64,000 bases of DNA from Abyssalbus ytuae (GCF_022807975.1 NZ_CP094358.1:372001-436000), one strand, 5' to 3'. Positions 1-11,148 are shown, numbered from the stretch's first letter. Notes: generated by a model from the letters alone, not told the origin. A program made the numbers and translations.

Positions 1-778
1 GATCTTGGGCTCTTGCCTCTTTAACGGCAGCAATTGCTTTATCAGTCTCTCCCATTTGAGAGTAAATTAGAGCAATATTTTTAACTATTTCGGGATATCT
101 TGACTCTGTTTCTTTATCTTCCGGTTTTATATATTGTCCGGATTTAACCATAAGATCCCTGTTTGTTTTATTACCTAAATCTTCCTCCTCACCAGTTTCT
201 TTGTTTGTTGCAAGATATTGCATTCTTACTCCTGTGTACCCTAATTCTTTAAGCTGAATATAATAATCAAGAGCTGTTTTATAATCCTGGTTATTTACTG
301 CATATGCAGAAGCAAAATATAAATAATCCTGATTGTTTTTATCTAACTGGTAAGCCAGGTAAAGCTTTTTGGCAGCAGAAGCATTATCGCCATTTTTGTT
401 GTCCTCTATTGCTGAGTCAACTAATTTACTTAACAAATCAGTTTTAATTTCCAAAGCATCACTTGTATACTTTTTCTTTCCGTTTTCTTCAAAATCTATA
501 AGATCCTGAAGGGCGGTAGCGGCAGTCTCAAAAGAGGTATTTACATCTATACCCTTTTTAGCCATTTCATAATAAGTTTGCCCTTTTAAAAAATAGTATT
601 GTGCCTTATATTTAGCTTCGGCACCATCAATACTACCTTCCAAACTTTGTAAAGTTGTTCTAGCTTCAGTTAAATTACCTTGTTTAACCGCCTTATCAAT
701 AGCTTTTAATTCATCTTTTTGTGAAAAAACTACTGCTGAAAATAATAATGCAGAAGCTACAAAAATTTTTCTTTTCAT
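1..778 (-). CDS. TPR-repeat secreted protein (3' part cut off by window edge)
   Basis: The first 259 codons of a gene whose end lies outside the window. It starts with a signal peptide (MKRKIFVASALLFSAVVFSQ), so the product is probably exported. The rest is helical and spaced like tetratricopeptide repeats: blocks with A-x-x-x-Y-x-L and G-x-x-x-A at about residues 35-70, 125-160 and 235-255. TPR arrays bind partner proteins; no enzymatic motif is visible. It starts 25 bp after the gyrA stop on the same strand, so it is probably cotranscribed with gyrA. Its specific role is unknown. Confidence 0.8.
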   Translation of the reverse strand, partial: MKRKIFVASALLFSAVVFSQKDELKAIDKAVKQGNLTEARTTLQSLEGSIDGAEAKYKAQYYFLKGQTYYEMAKKGIDVNTSFETAATALQDLIDFEENGKKKYTSDALEIKTDLLSKLVDSAIEDNKNGDNASAAKKLYLAYQLDKNNQDYLYFASAYAVNNQDYKTALDYYIQLKELGYTGVRMQYLATNKETGEEEDLGNKTNRDLMVKSGQYIKPEDKETESRYPEIVKNIALIYSQMGETDKAIAAVKEARAQD

Positions 779-803
779 TATCGAGTGTTTGTTTTGTATT
801 TAT

Positions 804-3323
804 TTAATTTTCGTTTTCAGTACTGTTTTTATCAACATCCATGCCATCTTCTTCCACATCAATGTTGTTTACATCCTTCACATTTTCTTCATCTTTCATT
901 ACTTTGGCTACAGCAGCTATTACATCATTTTTAAGATTAATGAGCCTTACACCCTGTGTCGCTCTACCCATTACCCTTAAATCTTCAACAGCCATTCTTA
1001 TAGCTACTCCTGATTTATTTATGATCATTAAATCGTCACTATCAGATACATTTTTTATGGCTACTAAGTTACCTGTTTTTTCTGTAACAGAGATGGTTTT
1101 TACACCTTTTCCTCCTCTATTTGTTATTCTGTAATCTTCCAGGCTCGAACGCTTACCATAACCGTTTTCGGACACCACTAAAATATCTTCTTCCAGATTG
1201 TTTACCGAAATCATTCCTATTACCTCGTCATCATTACCCGCCAAAGTAATTCCTCTTACCCCGGAAGCATTTCTTCCCATCGGACGGGTTTTACTTTCTT
1301 CAAATCTAATGGCCTTACCGGATTTTACAGCCAACATAATCTGGCTGTTGCCTGTGGTTAATTTTGCTTCCAGTAATTCATCATCTTCCCTGATCGTAAT
1401 GGCATTAATACCGTTTTGGCGTGGCCGTGAATATTGTTCTAAAGAAGTTTTCTTTACAATACCTTTTTTAGTAGCCATTATAACGTAATGACCATTTATA
1501 TATTCTTCATCTTTTAAATCTTTTGTACATATAAAGGCTTTTACCTTATCGTCCTGCTCTATGTTTATCAGGTTTTGGATTGCTCTTCCTTTGGATGTTT
1601 TACTTCCTTCGGGAATTTCGTAAACCCTCATCCAAAAACATTTACCCTTTTGGGTAAAGAATAACATATACTGGTGGTTTGTACCCACAAAAAGATGTTC
1701 AAGAAAATCTTCATTCCTTGTGGTTGAAGCTTTCTGTCCAACCCCTCCCCTGTTTTGAATTTTGTACTCGCTTAAAGGAGTTCTTTTTATATAACCCGCA
1801 TGAGAAATGGTTATAACAACCTGCTCATCAGGAATCATATCTTCAATACTTACATCACCTCCTGCAAAATTGATTTCCGACCGTCTTTCATCTCCATATT
1901 TATCTTTAACCTCAAGAAGTTCTTCTTTGATAATTTCCATTCTCCTTTCTTTACGGGCAAGAATATCTTTACAATCCTCAATAAACTTTTTGATATCTTC
2001 ATATTCTGCGCGCAACTTATCTTGTTCTAGCCCTGTAAGTTGTCTTAATCGCATTTCTACGATTGCCTTAGCCTGAATCTCGGTAAGCTTAAAACGCTCC
2101 ATTAATTTTTCCCGAGCTTCATCGGCATTAGCAGAAGATCTTATAAGAGCTATAACTTCATCAATATTGTCTGAAGCAATTATTAATCCTTCCAGTATAT
2201 GAGCCCTTTCCTCGGCCTTTTTTAGTTCATATTCTGTTCTGCGAACCACCACCTCATGCCTGTGATCCACAAAATGATGAATCATATCTTTAAGGTTTAA
2301 CAACTGTGGCCGTCCGTTTACCAAAGCAATATTATTTACACTAAAAGAAGACTGAAGTGCTGTATATTTATAAAGTGTATTTAGAACTATATTGGGTATG
2401 GCATCTTTTTTCAGAACATAAACAATACGCATACCTTTTCGGTCAGACTCATCCCTGATATTGGAAATCCCTTCAATTCTCTTTTCATTGACAAGATCGG
2501 CTGTTTTTTTAATCATATCAGCCTTGTTTACCTGGTACGGAATTTCAGTAACTATAATACATTCCCTGCCATTAACTTCTTCAAAAGCAGCTTTGGCACG
2601 CATTACTACCCTGCCCCTTCCGGTTTTAAACGCTTCCTTTACACCATCATAGCCATAAATGATCCCTCCGGTTGGAAAATCTGGAGCTTTAACATATTCA
2701 ATTAATTCATCAACAGTGATGTCATTGTTATCTATGTATGCGACTGTGCCGTCAACTACTTCCGACAAGTTATGCGGAGGCATATTGGTAGCCATACCTA
2801 CCGCTATACCGGAAGCACCATTTATAAGTAAATTAGGAACTCGTGTTGGGAGTACAGTAGGTTCCTTTAACGAATCATCAAAGTTTAACTGATGGTCAAC
2901 CGTATCTTTATCAATATCGGCCATCATATCCTCCGATATCTTTCTCATCCTTGCTTCTGTATAACGCATTGCAGCCGGACTATCTCCATCAACCGACCCA
3001 AAATTACCCTGTCCGTCAACAAGCATATAACGTAAACTCCATTCCTGTGCCATACGAACCATAGTATCGTATACTGAGGTGTCGCCGTGAGGATGGTATT
3101 TACCTAATACCTCCCCTACAATCCTGGCAGATTTTTTATATGCACTATTAGACCTTACACCTAACTCGTGCATTCCAAACAAGACCCTTCGGTGTACCGG
3201 TTTTAAGCCATCCCTAACATCGGGTAAAGCACGTGACACAATGACCGACATTGAATAATCAATGTAAGCCGACTTCATTTCATCTTCAATATTAATAGGA
3301 ATCAGTTTTTCTCCTTCTGCCAT
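804..3323 (-). CDS. gyrA: DNA gyrase subunit A
   Basis: The 839-aa breakage-reunion subunit of DNA gyrase, which introduces negative supercoils together with GyrB. The catalytic tyrosine is Y121 in the motif AMRYTEARM. The quinolone-resistance region around residues 79-86 reads HGDTSVYD; T82 and D86 occupy the E. coli S83 and D87 positions, with no obvious resistance substitution. The C-terminal beta-pinwheel carries the GyrA box as QNRGGVG (residues 523-529), a looser form of the E. coli QRRGGKG; a later blade has TNRGGKG. It ends in an acidic tail. It is divergent from clpC and followed at 25 bp by the TPR gene. The start is the ATG giving [16 protein letters not shown], the usual N-terminus. 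Confidence 0.98.
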   Translation of the reverse strand: MAEGEKLIPINIEDEMKSAYIDYSMSVIVSRALPDVRDGLKPVHRRVLFGMHELGVRSNSAYKKSARIVGEVLGKYHPHGDTSVYDTMVRMAQEWSLRYMLVDGQGNFGSVDGDSPAAMRYTEARMRKISEDMMADIDKDTVDHQLNFDDSLKEPTVLPTRVPNLLINGASGIAVGMATNMPPHNLSEVVDGTVAYIDNNDITVDELIEYVKAPDFPTGGIIYGYDGVKEAFKTGRGRVVMRAKAAFEEVNGRECIIVTEIPYQVNKADMIKKTADLVNEKRIEGISNIRDESDRKGMRIVYVLKKDAIPNIVLNTLYKYTALQSSFSVNNIALVNGRPQLLNLKDMIHHFVDHRHEVVVRRTEYELKKAEERAHILEGLIIASDNIDEVIALIRSSANADEAREKLMERFKLTEIQAKAIVEMRLRQLTGLEQDKLRAEYEDIKKFIEDCKDILARKERRMEIIKEELLEVKDKYGDERRSEINFAGGDVSIEDMIPDEQVVITISHAGYIKRTPLSEYKIQNRGGVGQKASTTRNEDFLEHLFVGTNHQYMLFFTQKGKCFWMRVYEIPEGSKTSKGRAIQNLINIEQDDKVKAFICTKDLKDEEYINGHYVIMATKKGIVKKTSLEQYSRPRQNGINAITIREDDELLEAKLTTGNSQIMLAVKSGKAIRFEESKTRPMGRNASGVRGITLAGNDDEVIGMISVNNLEEDILVVSENGYGKRSSLEDYRITNRGGKGVKTISVTEKTGNLVAIKNVSDSDDLMIINKSGVAIRMAVEDLRVMGRATQGVRLINLKNDVIAAVAKVMKDEENVKDVNNIDVEEDGMDVDKNSTENEN

Positions 3324-3579
3324 ATTAATTTTAGTTTAATTTACATATTATTTAAAACGTGCCAATATACGCATTTTATTAGGGTTTTACTGCTTATTAA
3401 AAAAGGTTTTTTAAGTATTTTATTAACAACAAATTTTATCCGATATTGAAAAAATCAGTGTTAATTTTTTTTGTTTTTAAACATTTTTTCGTCTATTAGC
3501 TATTATAGTGACAAAATGAGGTACAGTTTTTGCCTACTTGTATATGATTTATTATTTTTAATGTAGAAAGGAAAGATAT
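3324..3579. promoter_or_regulatory. divergent gyrA/clpC intergenic region
   Basis: This 256-bp AT-rich spacer between divergently transcribed gyrA and clpC must hold both promoters. On the minus strand a TATATTGG near 3400 resembles the Bacteroidota -7 box (one mismatch) but has no TTG at the right distance. No convincing -7 box was found for clpC. No gene or hairpin is evident. Confidence 0.35.
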
Positions 3580-6129
3580 ATGGATGATAATTTTTCACCA
3601 AGAGTTAAAGATGTTATAGCTTACAGTAAGGAAGAAGCCCTTCGGTTAGGCCATGACTTTATTGGCACTGAGCATTTAATGCTCGGGCTTTTACGTGATG
3701 GAAGTGGAAAAGCTATTGATATTCTTACTGCCCTGAATGTTGATCTGGAACATTTGAGAAGGAAAGTAGAAATCCTTAGTCCTGCCAACCCCAATATCGG
3801 ATTGGCATCAAATGATAAAAAAAATCTTCATTTAACAAGACAAGCTGAAAGAGCACTTAAAACCACTTTTCTTGAAGCTAAATTATTTCAGAGTTCATCG
3901 ATAAATACAGCTCATTTATTGTTATGTATTTTAAGAAATGAAAACGACCCTACCACAAAGCTTTTAAATAAGCTCAGAGTAGATTATGACAATGTAAAAG
4001 AACAATTTAAACTTATGATTACAAGTGATGATGATTATATAGACTCTCCCTCAGCAGAATCGTATTCTGATGATTCCGGAGTCCCCGGAGATGAGTCCAA
4101 AGAAAACCCTTTTGGCTCTGGAAGTCCAAAAACAAACAAAAAGTCAAAAACTCCCGTTTTAGATAATTTTGGGCGTGACCTCACACAACTTGCCGAAGAA
4201 GGCAAGCTGGACCCGGTAGTGGGACGCCAAAAGGAAATAGAAAGAGTTTCACAAATTTTAAGCCGGAGAAAGAAAAATAATCCTTTGTTGATAGGAGAAC
4301 CCGGCGTAGGTAAAAGTGCTATTGCCGAAGGCCTGGCACTTAGAATTATTAAGAAAAAAGTATCCCGCATACTGTATGGAAAACGTGTAGTTACCCTCGA
4401 CCTGGCTTCTTTGGTTGCAGGAACAAAATACCGCGGGCAGTTTGAAGAGCGTATGAAAGCCGTAATGAATGAGCTCGAAAAAAATGATGATATCATCCTT
4501 TTTATTGATGAAATACATACCATTGTAGGAGCAGGAGGAGCTACCGGTAGTCTGGATGCTTCTAACATGTTTAAACCTGCATTGGCAAGAGGCGAAATAC
4601 AATGTATTGGTGCAACTACCCTGGACGAATACAGACAATACATAGAAAAGGACGGGGCCTTAGAAAGAAGATTCCAGAAAGTTATGGTAGAACCCACTTC
4701 GGTAGAAGAAACTATTGAAATACTTCATAACATCAAAGAAAAATATGAAGAACATCATAATGTTGATTATACGGATGAAGCCATAGAAGCATGCGTTAAA
4801 TTAACCAACAGGTATATGACAGACCGTTTCTTACCCGATAAAGCAATTGATGCATTAGACGAAGCAGGATCAAGAGTCCATATTACCAACATGGAGGTTC
4901 CTAAACAAATTCTTGAACTTGAAAAACAACTGGAAGAAGTTAGGGAATTAAAGAACTCAGTTGTAAAAAAACAAAAATATGAAGAGGCTGCAAAACTAAG
5001 AGACGATGAAAAACGCCTGGAAAAAAGTTTAGCGGTGGCTCAGGAAAAATGGGAAGAAGAGAGTAAACTTCATAAAGAAATTGTCTCTGAAGAAAATGTA
5101 GCCGATGTGGTTTCCATGATGAGTGGAATTCCCGTAAACAGAATTGCCCAGGCAGAAAGCTCTAAACTGGCCGAATTACCCAATATAATAAAGGGTAAGG
5201 TTATTGGTCAGGATGAAGCTGTTGGCAAAGTTGTAAAAGCAATACAACGTAACCGTGCCGGTCTTAAAGACCCTAATAAACCCATAGGTTCTTTCATCTT
5301 TTTAGGCCAAACCGGAGTTGGTAAAACACAACTAGCCAAGGTTCTGGCGCAAAAACTCTTTGACTCAGAAGATGCACTCATAAGGATAGACATGAGTGAA
5401 TACATGGAAAAATTTGCTGTTTCCAGGTTAGTTGGGGCACCTCCCGGATATGTAGGATACGAAGAAGGTGGCCAGCTTACAGAAAAAGTACGCAGAAAAC
5501 CTTATTCAGTAATTTTACTGGATGAAGTAGAAAAAGCACATCCAGATGTGTTCAATATGCTTCTGCAGGTATTAGATGATGGATATCTTACCGACAGCCT
5601 GGGAAGAAAAATAGATTTCAGAAACAGTATAATCATCATGACTTCCAATATAGGAGCCCGTCAGCTTAAAGATTTCGGACAGGGGGTTGGCTTTGGTACA
5701 GCAGCTAAAAAAGCTCAGGCCGATGACCACTCTAAAAGCGTAATTGAAAATGCGCTTAAAAAAGCTTTTGCTCCCGAATTTTTGAATCGAATTGACGATG
5801 TTGTAGTATTCAATCCGCTTGAAAGGGAAGACATACATAAAATCATTGATATCGAACTTGATAAGTTATACACAAGAATTAAAGATTTAGGATATGATTT
5901 AACCCTGAGTGAAAAAGCTAAAGACTATATTGCCGATAAAGGATTTGATAAACAATACGGAGCACGTCCTTTAAAACGTGCCATTCAGAAATATATTGAA
6001 GATGCTTTAGCCGAGGAAATTATTACTGCCAAGCTGGAAGAAGGAGATAGTATTCAAATGGATCTCGATGAAAAAAACACCGAGTTGACAATAAATATCA
6101 AAAAAGCCGAAAAACCGGCAGAATCATAA
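3580..6129 (+). CDS. clpC: ATP-dependent Clp protease ATPase subunit ClpC
   Basis: An 849-aa class I Hsp100 unfoldase that feeds proteins to the ClpP peptidase. In order: two Clp-N repeats (about residues 1-150), a linker rich in Ser, Asp and Lys, AAA module 1 with Walker A GEPGVGKS (239-246) and Walker B ILFIDE, a UVR-type coiled-coil middle region (about 450-490, EEAAKLRDDEKRLEKSL) typical of ClpC rather than ClpA or ClpB, then AAA module 2 with Walker A GQTGVGKT (576-583) and ILLDEVEKAHPDVF. The VGFGT loop at 703-707 matches the ClpP-docking tripeptide loop. It ends with the ClpB-type D2 small domain. It is divergent from gyrA and has its own terminator downstream, so it is probably monocistronic. 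Confidence 0.97.
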   Translation: MDDNFSPRVKDVIAYSKEEALRLGHDFIGTEHLMLGLLRDGSGKAIDILTALNVDLEHLRRKVEILSPANPNIGLASNDKKNLHLTRQAERALKTTFLEAKLFQSSSINTAHLLLCILRNENDPTTKLLNKLRVDYDNVKEQFKLMITSDDDYIDSPSAESYSDDSGVPGDESKENPFGSGSPKTNKKSKTPVLDNFGRDLTQLAEEGKLDPVVGRQKEIERVSQILSRRKKNNPLLIGEPGVGKSAIAEGLALRIIKKKVSRILYGKRVVTLDLASLVAGTKYRGQFEERMKAVMNELEKNDDIILFIDEIHTIVGAGGATGSLDASNMFKPALARGEIQCIGATTLDEYRQYIEKDGALERRFQKVMVEPTSVEETIEILHNIKEKYEEHHNVDYTDEAIEACVKLTNRYMTDRFLPDKAIDALDEAGSRVHITNMEVPKQILELEKQLEEVRELKNSVVKKQKYEEAAKLRDDEKRLEKSLAVAQEKWEEESKLHKEIVSEENVADVVSMMSGIPVNRIAQAESSKLAELPNIIKGKVIGQDEAVGKVVKAIQRNRAGLKDPNKPIGSFIFLGQTGVGKTQLAKVLAQKLFDSEDALIRIDMSEYMEKFAVSRLVGAPPGYVGYEEGGQLTEKVRRKPYSVILLDEVEKAHPDVFNMLLQVLDDGYLTDSLGRKIDFRNSIIIMTSNIGARQLKDFGQGVGFGTAAKKAQADDHSKSVIENALKKAFAPEFLNRIDDVVVFNPLEREDIHKIIDIELDKLYTRIKDLGYDLTLSEKAKDYIADKGFDKQYGARPLKRAIQKYIEDALAEEIITAKLEEGDSIQMDLDEKNTELTINIKKAEKPAES

Positions 6130-6154
6130 AAAATATTTTCTTAACAACATTTGT

Positions 6155-6196
6155 AAAAAAGTACTTGTTTGAAAAAACAGGTACTTTTTTCTTTTT
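6155..6196 (+). terminator. intrinsic terminator after clpC
   Basis: A 16-bp A/T-framed hairpin: AAAAAAGTACTTGTTT pairs, with one G-U, with AAACAGGTACTTTTTT, followed by more T residues. It starts 26 bp after the clpC stop. Confidence 0.85.
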
Positions 6197-6252
6197 AAGA
6201 ACGTTTAAAAACAAATTGATTTATTATAACATTTATTAAAGCTTAACCAACT

Positions 6253-7176
6253 ATGCTTAAACCAAGTTTTTCTATTTTTATTCTTTCTGTGCTTTTATTC
6301 TTTTCCTGTTCTGAAGAAACTTCAGTTGATAATTTAAATCCTGATACTGAAATTCCAGAAGGAGAAGGAGAAGGAGAAGGAGATGATGAAGATAACAGCA
6401 ATGAAGAACCCGATAACCCGGGTTCTGATGAAAACACTGAGTGGAAACTTATTTTTGAAGATAATTTTGAAGGACCAGAAAACAGCAAACCCAACCAAAA
6501 TTACTGGGAATCTTTAGAATACAACCGTAGACCTAATGAAAATGGCCCGGACGGCTGGTGGGATAATGATGATGTTTACCTGGACGGGCAGGGCAATCTC
6601 ATTATTCGTGTCAGAACCATTGATAATAAAAATAATGATAATGACTCTCATGATTTTTCAACCGGAATGATCCGTAGCAGAGGTAAATTCGAACAAAAAT
6701 TCGGTAAGTTTGAAATCAGTTGTAAACTTCCTGAAAAGTCAGGTTGGTGGGTAGCCTTCTGGTTGTATGCCGATGGGGTAGATACTATTGATGGCTCCGG
6801 GGAAGATGGTACTGAAATTGATATTATGGAAGGTTTTGGATGGACCAACCTGATTAATCATGCTTTGCATTTTGATGCATATGGAGCAGAACATCAATCA
6901 GTGGATAAACAGGTAACAGTGGATGGAATCAGGGAAGGTTTTCATATATTTTCTTTGGAATGGAATGAAGAAGAATACATTTTTTATATTGATAATGAAG
7001 AAAGTTGGAGAACAAGTTTTGGAGGAGTATCCAAAGTACCTTCTTATATAAAAGTTTCGGGTGAAATATCAACATTAGACTGGGCCACCGGTGCCTATTG
7101 GGCAAATTCCATAAACTCCGAAGATTATCCCGATTATTTTATTATAGATTATGTAAAAACTTATCAGAAACAATAA
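6253..7176 (+). CDS. GH16 family glycoside hydrolase, lipoprotein
   Basis: A 307-aa protein with a lipoprotein signal peptide ending FFSC (lipidated Cys at residue 19) and an acidic, low-complexity linker (EGEGEGEGDDED, about 36-60). The glycoside hydrolase family 16 jelly-roll domain runs from about 64 to 305. The catalytic signature is EIDIME at 188-193: E188 nucleophile, D190 helper, E193 acid/base, in the beta-bulge form of laminarinase- and agarase-like members. The substrate is probably a beta-1,3 or beta-1,4 glucan or galactan, but the sequence alone does not decide which. No SusC/SusD genes or other CAZymes are adjacent, so this is not an obvious polysaccharide-utilisation locus. It probably acts at the cell surface. 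Confidence 0.88.
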   Translation: MLKPSFSIFILSVLLFFSCSEETSVDNLNPDTEIPEGEGEGEGDDEDNSNEEPDNPGSDENTEWKLIFEDNFEGPENSKPNQNYWESLEYNRRPNENGPDGWWDNDDVYLDGQGNLIIRVRTIDNKNNDNDSHDFSTGMIRSRGKFEQKFGKFEISCKLPEKSGWWVAFWLYADGVDTIDGSGEDGTEIDIMEGFGWTNLINHALHFDAYGAEHQSVDKQVTVDGIREGFHIFSLEWNEEEYIFYIDNEESWRTSFGGVSKVPSYIKVSGEISTLDWATGAYWANSINSEDYPDYFIIDYVKTYQKQ

Positions 7177-7293
7177 CCTTAATTTTTCATAATACAGAAT
7201 TAATATTGTTTTTCAAAAATCCTTTACAAATCTTTAAAGTCCGTTCCCTGTATTAAATATGTTTTTATAATTTAGTGCCGCTAAAGTTATTTT

Positions 7294-8682
7294 ATGAGTG
7301 ATACCAAAATAATTGTAGGCAGTGAGGAATGGGTTTCACTTCCTAATTTAAATATCCCTGCAATAAAAGTACGGGTAGACAGTGGTGCAAAAACCTCTTC
7401 CCTACATGCAGTAAACATTCAACCTTTTCAACGCAGCAATGAAACATGGGTAAGTTTTGATGTATTTCCCATTCAGTTTAACGGAAGAAAATTTCTAAAA
7501 TGTGAAGCGCTGGTAATTGATAAAAGGGTCGTGAAAAGTTCCACAGGGAACCGGGAGCATCGGTTTGTTATTAGAACTCCTTTAAAAATTGGAAATAATA
7601 GCTGGGATGTGGAAATTACTCTTACCAACCGCGATCCTATGGGGTACAGAATGCTTTTGGGAAGGGAAGCGATGATGGGCAAAATCATTGTGGACCCCGA
7701 AAATAGTTTTCTATTAGGAGATATCAGTGAAGATGAAATTAATAAAAAATACGAAAAGAAAATAGAAAACAAATCCGGTTTAAAAATAGGATTACTGGCA
7801 AGTAATGCTGATTTATACAGTAATCGCAGGATTATAGAAGCAGGCGAAAGACTGGGCCATAATATAGAATTTTTCAATATCAGGCAATGCTATATGAAGC
7901 TGGATGCCAAAACCCCGGAAATACATTACAGGGGAGGAAAAATTTTAAATGACCTGGATGCTATTATACCGCGTATACGCCCCAGTATGACTTTTTACGG
8001 GTGTGCACTTACCCGACAATTTGAAGCCTTGAATATATTTTGCCTTAACAACGCATTGGCAATAAGCAGGTCTCGCGACAAACTATATTCATTACAACTG
8101 CTTTTAAATCATGGTGTAGATATACCCACCACAGGATTTGCCAATTCTCCGTTAGATACAAACGACCTGATAAAAATGGTAGGAGGCACTCCTTTAATTA
8201 TAAAATTACTGGAAGGCACTCAGGGAAAAGGTGTGGTGTTGGCCGAAACCAAAAAAGCTGCCGAAAGTGTAATAAATGCTTTTAAAAGCCTTAATGCCAA
8301 TATTCTTGTACAGGAATTTATTAAAGAAGCCAACGGGAAGGATCTAAGATGTTTTGTTATTGATAATAAAGTGGTGGCCACTATTCAAAGAGAAGCTCCT
8401 CCCGGAGAGTTCCGGGCAAATATACATCTAGGTGGTACCGCATCAATTATTAAAGCCACACCGGAAGAAAAGAAATTAGCTATCAGGGCTGCAAAAGCAA
8501 TGGGACTGGATGTAGCCGGAGTAGATATTATCCGGTCATCTAAAGGACCTTTGTTACTGGAAGTTAACTCTTCACCCGGTTTGGAAGGAATAGAAACTGC
8601 CACAGATAAAGATATTGCTTCCTTAATGATAAAATCTATAGAGAAAAAACTAAAATGGGTTAAAGTAAGTGAAGAAACCTAG
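7294..8682 (+). CDS. RimB-like protease domain fused to RimK-type glutamate ligase
   Basis: A 462-aa two-domain protein. Residues 1-145 match the 'ATP-dependent zinc protease' (RimB-type, retropepsin-like) family with its DSGAKTSS motif at 29-36. Residues 163-455 are a RimK ATP-grasp ligase: [15 protein letters not shown] (305-319), the [11 protein letters not shown] segment and [14 protein letters not shown] near the end are typical of E. coli RimK, which adds glutamates to the C-terminus of ribosomal protein S6. In Pseudomonas the two functions are separate genes, so this is a modifier and its partner protease in one chain. The target in this organism is inferred, not shown. It stands alone and converges on the next gene. 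Confidence 0.9.
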   Translation: MSDTKIIVGSEEWVSLPNLNIPAIKVRVDSGAKTSSLHAVNIQPFQRSNETWVSFDVFPIQFNGRKFLKCEALVIDKRVVKSSTGNREHRFVIRTPLKIGNNSWDVEITLTNRDPMGYRMLLGREAMMGKIIVDPENSFLLGDISEDEINKKYEKKIENKSGLKIGLLASNADLYSNRRIIEAGERLGHNIEFFNIRQCYMKLDAKTPEIHYRGGKILNDLDAIIPRIRPSMTFYGCALTRQFEALNIFCLNNALAISRSRDKLYSLQLLLNHGVDIPTTGFANSPLDTNDLIKMVGGTPLIIKLLEGTQGKGVVLAETKKAAESVINAFKSLNANILVQEFIKEANGKDLRCFVIDNKVVATIQREAPPGEFRANIHLGGTASIIKATPEEKKLAIRAAKAMGLDVAGVDIIRSSKGPLLLEVNSSPGLEGIETATDKDIASLMIKSIEKKLKWVKVSEET

Positions 8683-8697
8683 CCTAAAGCAAAAAAG

Positions 8698-9639
8698 CTA
8701 AATCCCGGGTAAAGATTGTTTTGCAATAGTAAACTCTGTAATGATTTCATTAATTATCTGGCTCACGGGTTTAATATCGGTTATAAGTCCGGAAATCTGG
8801 CCTATTTCCAGTTCTCCTGTCTCTAAATTCCCTTCCATCATTCCTGACCTTGCCCGGCCTTTACCTAGTAAATTTTGTAAATCCTCTACAGTATGTGGTT
8901 TACCAGTAAGTTCTTGAATTTCATTAAAAAAAGGATTTTTTAATAGTCTCACCGGAGTAAGCTCCTTTAAAGTAAGCTTCGTATCCCCTTCTCCGGCTTC
9001 AACCACTTTTTGTTTAAATTTAATATGAGAAGAAGCCTCTTCACTGGCTACAAACCTGCTTCCCATTTGCACACCATCGGCACCTAAAATCATAGCTGCC
9101 AGCATTGCTTTGCCTGTGGCAATTCCTCCGGCCGCAATAAGAGGAATAGTAATTTTTTCTTTTACCATGGGTATGAGTACAAAAGTGGTAGTTTCTTCCC
9201 TGCCGTTATGCCCGCCAGCTTCAAACCCTTCGGCCACTATGGCATCTACCCCTGCACTCTGTGCTTTTAATGCAAATTTTACACTGCTCACCACATGAGT
9301 CACTTTAATTCCATTCTCCTTTAGTTTACTTGTCCATGTTGAAGGATTTCCTGCGGAGGTGAAAACTATTTTAACATCCTCTTCCAAAATTACTTTCATT
9401 ATTTCATTTACATGAGGATAAATTAAAGGGACATTTACTCCAAAAGGTTTATCGGTAGCTTTTTTACATTTTTGTATATGTTCACGCAACAAATCGGGGT
9501 ACATGGAGCCTGCTCCAATTAATCCCAATCCGCCGGTATTAGAAACAGCAGAAGCCAGCTTCCAACCGCTTGTCCATACCATGCCTCCCTGTATCACAGG
9601 ATATTGTATATTGTAAAGACGGGTTATTTTGTTGGTCAT
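8698..9639 (-). CDS. nitronate monooxygenase-like FMN enzyme
   Basis: A 313-aa TIM-barrel flavoprotein of the NMO / 2-nitropropane dioxygenase family, which also includes FabK enoyl reductases. Visible family marks are QGGMVW near residue 18, GFEAGGHNG (about 138-146, phosphate binding), IAAGGIATG and GADGVQMGSRF. NMO enzymes oxidise nitronates such as propionate-3-nitronate using FMN and oxygen. The nitronate versus enoyl-ACP reductase role cannot be settled here. It starts 4 bp after the mnmA stop, so the two are very probably one transcript. Confidence 0.85.
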   Translation of the reverse strand: MTNKITRLYNIQYPVIQGGMVWTSGWKLASAVSNTGGLGLIGAGSMYPDLLREHIQKCKKATDKPFGVNVPLIYPHVNEIMKVILEEDVKIVFTSAGNPSTWTSKLKENGIKVTHVVSSVKFALKAQSAGVDAIVAEGFEAGGHNGREETTTFVLIPMVKEKITIPLIAAGGIATGKAMLAAMILGADGVQMGSRFVASEEASSHIKFKQKVVEAGEGDTKLTLKELTPVRLLKNPFFNEIQELTGKPHTVEDLQNLLGKGRARSGMMEGNLETGELEIGQISGLITDIKPVSQIINEIITEFTIAKQSLPGI

Positions 9640-9643
9640 TTTA

Positions 9644-10831
9644 TCAGGAAATTACACCGGAGCCTATTAATTCATCGTCTAAATAAAAAGCTACAAACTG
9701 TCCTTCGGTAATAGCACTTTGCTTTTGGTCAAAATCTACATATAATCCTGCATCAACCTTATATAATATGGCTTCCTGTAATGGTTGCCTGTATCTTATC
9801 CTGGCTTTTACTTTTAATACTCCATCTAATTTTAAGGCAAGATCTTCCCTCACCCAATGCAATTCATCATTATTCACGAAAAGTGTTCTTCTGTAAAGAC
9901 CCGGATGATTTTTACCCTGCCCGGTATAAATAATGTTATGTTCTACATCGGTATCAATTACAAATAAAGGTTCTGCCGTACCCCCAACAGACAACCCTTT
10001 TCGTTGTCCTTTGGTAAAATAATGAGCCCCCTGATGTTTTCCTACAACTTTACCATCGGAGGTATTATAGGAATGTTTGGAAGCAAAATACTCCAACTCT
10101 TCTTCTTTATCTTTAAAAGAAGGAATTTCTTTTTTATAATGGTTATTTTCAGAAGGAACTTCAATAATAAGACCTTCTTTGGGCTTTAATTTTTGCTGCA
10201 AAAACTCAGGTAACCTTACTTTGCCAATAAAGCACAAGCCCTGTGAGTCTTTTTTATCTGCAGTTATCAAATCATTTTCAGCCGCTATTTTTCTTACTTC
10301 GGGTTTTGTTAATTCACCTATAGGGAAAAGTGTTTTACTTAATTGTTCCTGCGATAACTGGCATAAAAAATAAGACTGATCCTTATTTACATCTTTCCCA
10401 GCCAACAGCCTGTATACTTCTTTGCCTTCTTTTATTACCGTATCTTTTCTACAATAATGGCCTGTAGCCACATAATCGGCACCCAGACTCATGGCTATTT
10501 TAAGAAAAACGTCAAATTTAATTTCACGGTTACACAATACATCAGGGTTTGGTGTGCGTCCCTTCTCGTATTCGTTAAACATATAATCTACTATCCGCTC
10601 TTTATATTCTTTACTTAAATCGACAGTTTGAAATGGTATACCCAGTTTTTCTGCTACCATCATGGCATCATTACTGTCTTCCAGCCACGGGCATTCATTA
10701 GATATAGTTACCGAATCATCATGCCAGTTCTTCATAAAAAGGCCAATTACTTCATACCCGGCTTCTTTTAAAAGATAGGCAGCAACACTGGAGTCAACAC
10801 CTCCCGACAAACCTATTACAACTCTTTTCAT
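9644..10831 (-). CDS. mnmA: tRNA-specific 2-thiouridylase MnmA
   Basis: A 395-aa enzyme that makes 2-thiouridine at wobble U34 of tRNA-Lys, -Glu and -Gln. The PP-loop SGGVDSS lies at residues 9-15. The two catalytic cysteines are C100 ([11 protein letters not shown]) and C200 (SQGLCFIG). It is longer than the E. coli enzyme (about 368 aa) because of an inserted charged segment at about 226-262. A well-formed promoter lies just upstream (10846-10875), and the NMO-like gene follows with a 4-bp gap. Confidence 0.97.
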   Translation of the reverse strand: MKRVVIGLSGGVDSSVAAYLLKEAGYEVIGLFMKNWHDDSVTISNECPWLEDSNDAMMVAEKLGIPFQTVDLSKEYKERIVDYMFNEYEKGRTPNPDVLCNREIKFDVFLKIAMSLGADYVATGHYCRKDTVIKEGKEVYRLLAGKDVNKDQSYFLCQLSQEQLSKTLFPIGELTKPEVRKIAAENDLITADKKDSQGLCFIGKVRLPEFLQQKLKPKEGLIIEVPSENNHYKKEIPSFKDKEEELEYFASKHSYNTSDGKVVGKHQGAHYFTKGQRKGLSVGGTAEPLFVIDTDVEHNIIYTGQGKNHPGLYRRTLFVNNDELHWVREDLALKLDGVLKVKARIRYRQPLQEAILYKVDAGLYVDFDQKQSAITEGQFVAFYLDDELIGSGVIS

Positions 10832-11148
10832 TCAAAATTTTTATGCAAAATTACAAAACATGATTTCAATTTCAATAATCTTCCCTTTTATGAACAAAAT
10901 TCATTAGAGTTAAAAAATAAATTCAACCAGCAAAGATCTCACTCTACTTCTTTTTAACTATGCAAACGTAATGATTAAGCATTACATTTTGATTTAATGT
11001 AGTGATTGCCGGATAAAGTAGATTTTTAATAAAAAGTCTGCATTTTTTTGCGTAAACACCTGTTAAATCAAATTCACTAAATCTTTATTGTTTAACTTTT
11101 TAATATTTACTCTTAATACAAATATTAATTTAAAAATTACATTGAAAA
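10832..11148. other. intergenic region between mnmA and the fasciclin gene
   Basis: This 317-bp spacer separates divergently transcribed genes. It holds the mnmA promoter at its left end. The right end must carry the promoter of the fasciclin gene, but I found no clear TAnnTTTG box there. A weak dyad, ATTACATT-ttgattt-AATGTAGT, lies near 10982-11004. No coding potential is evident. Confidence 0.4.
10846..10875 (-). promoter_or_regulatory. promoter of mnmA
   Basis: On the minus strand TTG (10875-10873), a 19-nt spacer and TAATTTTG (10853-10846) match the Bacteroidota consensus TTG-N19-TAnnTTTG exactly. The predicted transcription start leaves a 5' leader of about 10 nt. Confidence 0.75.

Noticed and set aside
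4035-4697. 220-codon frame antisense to clpC
   Set aside because: It is the shadow of a strongly conserved clpC reading frame and shows no domain of its own.
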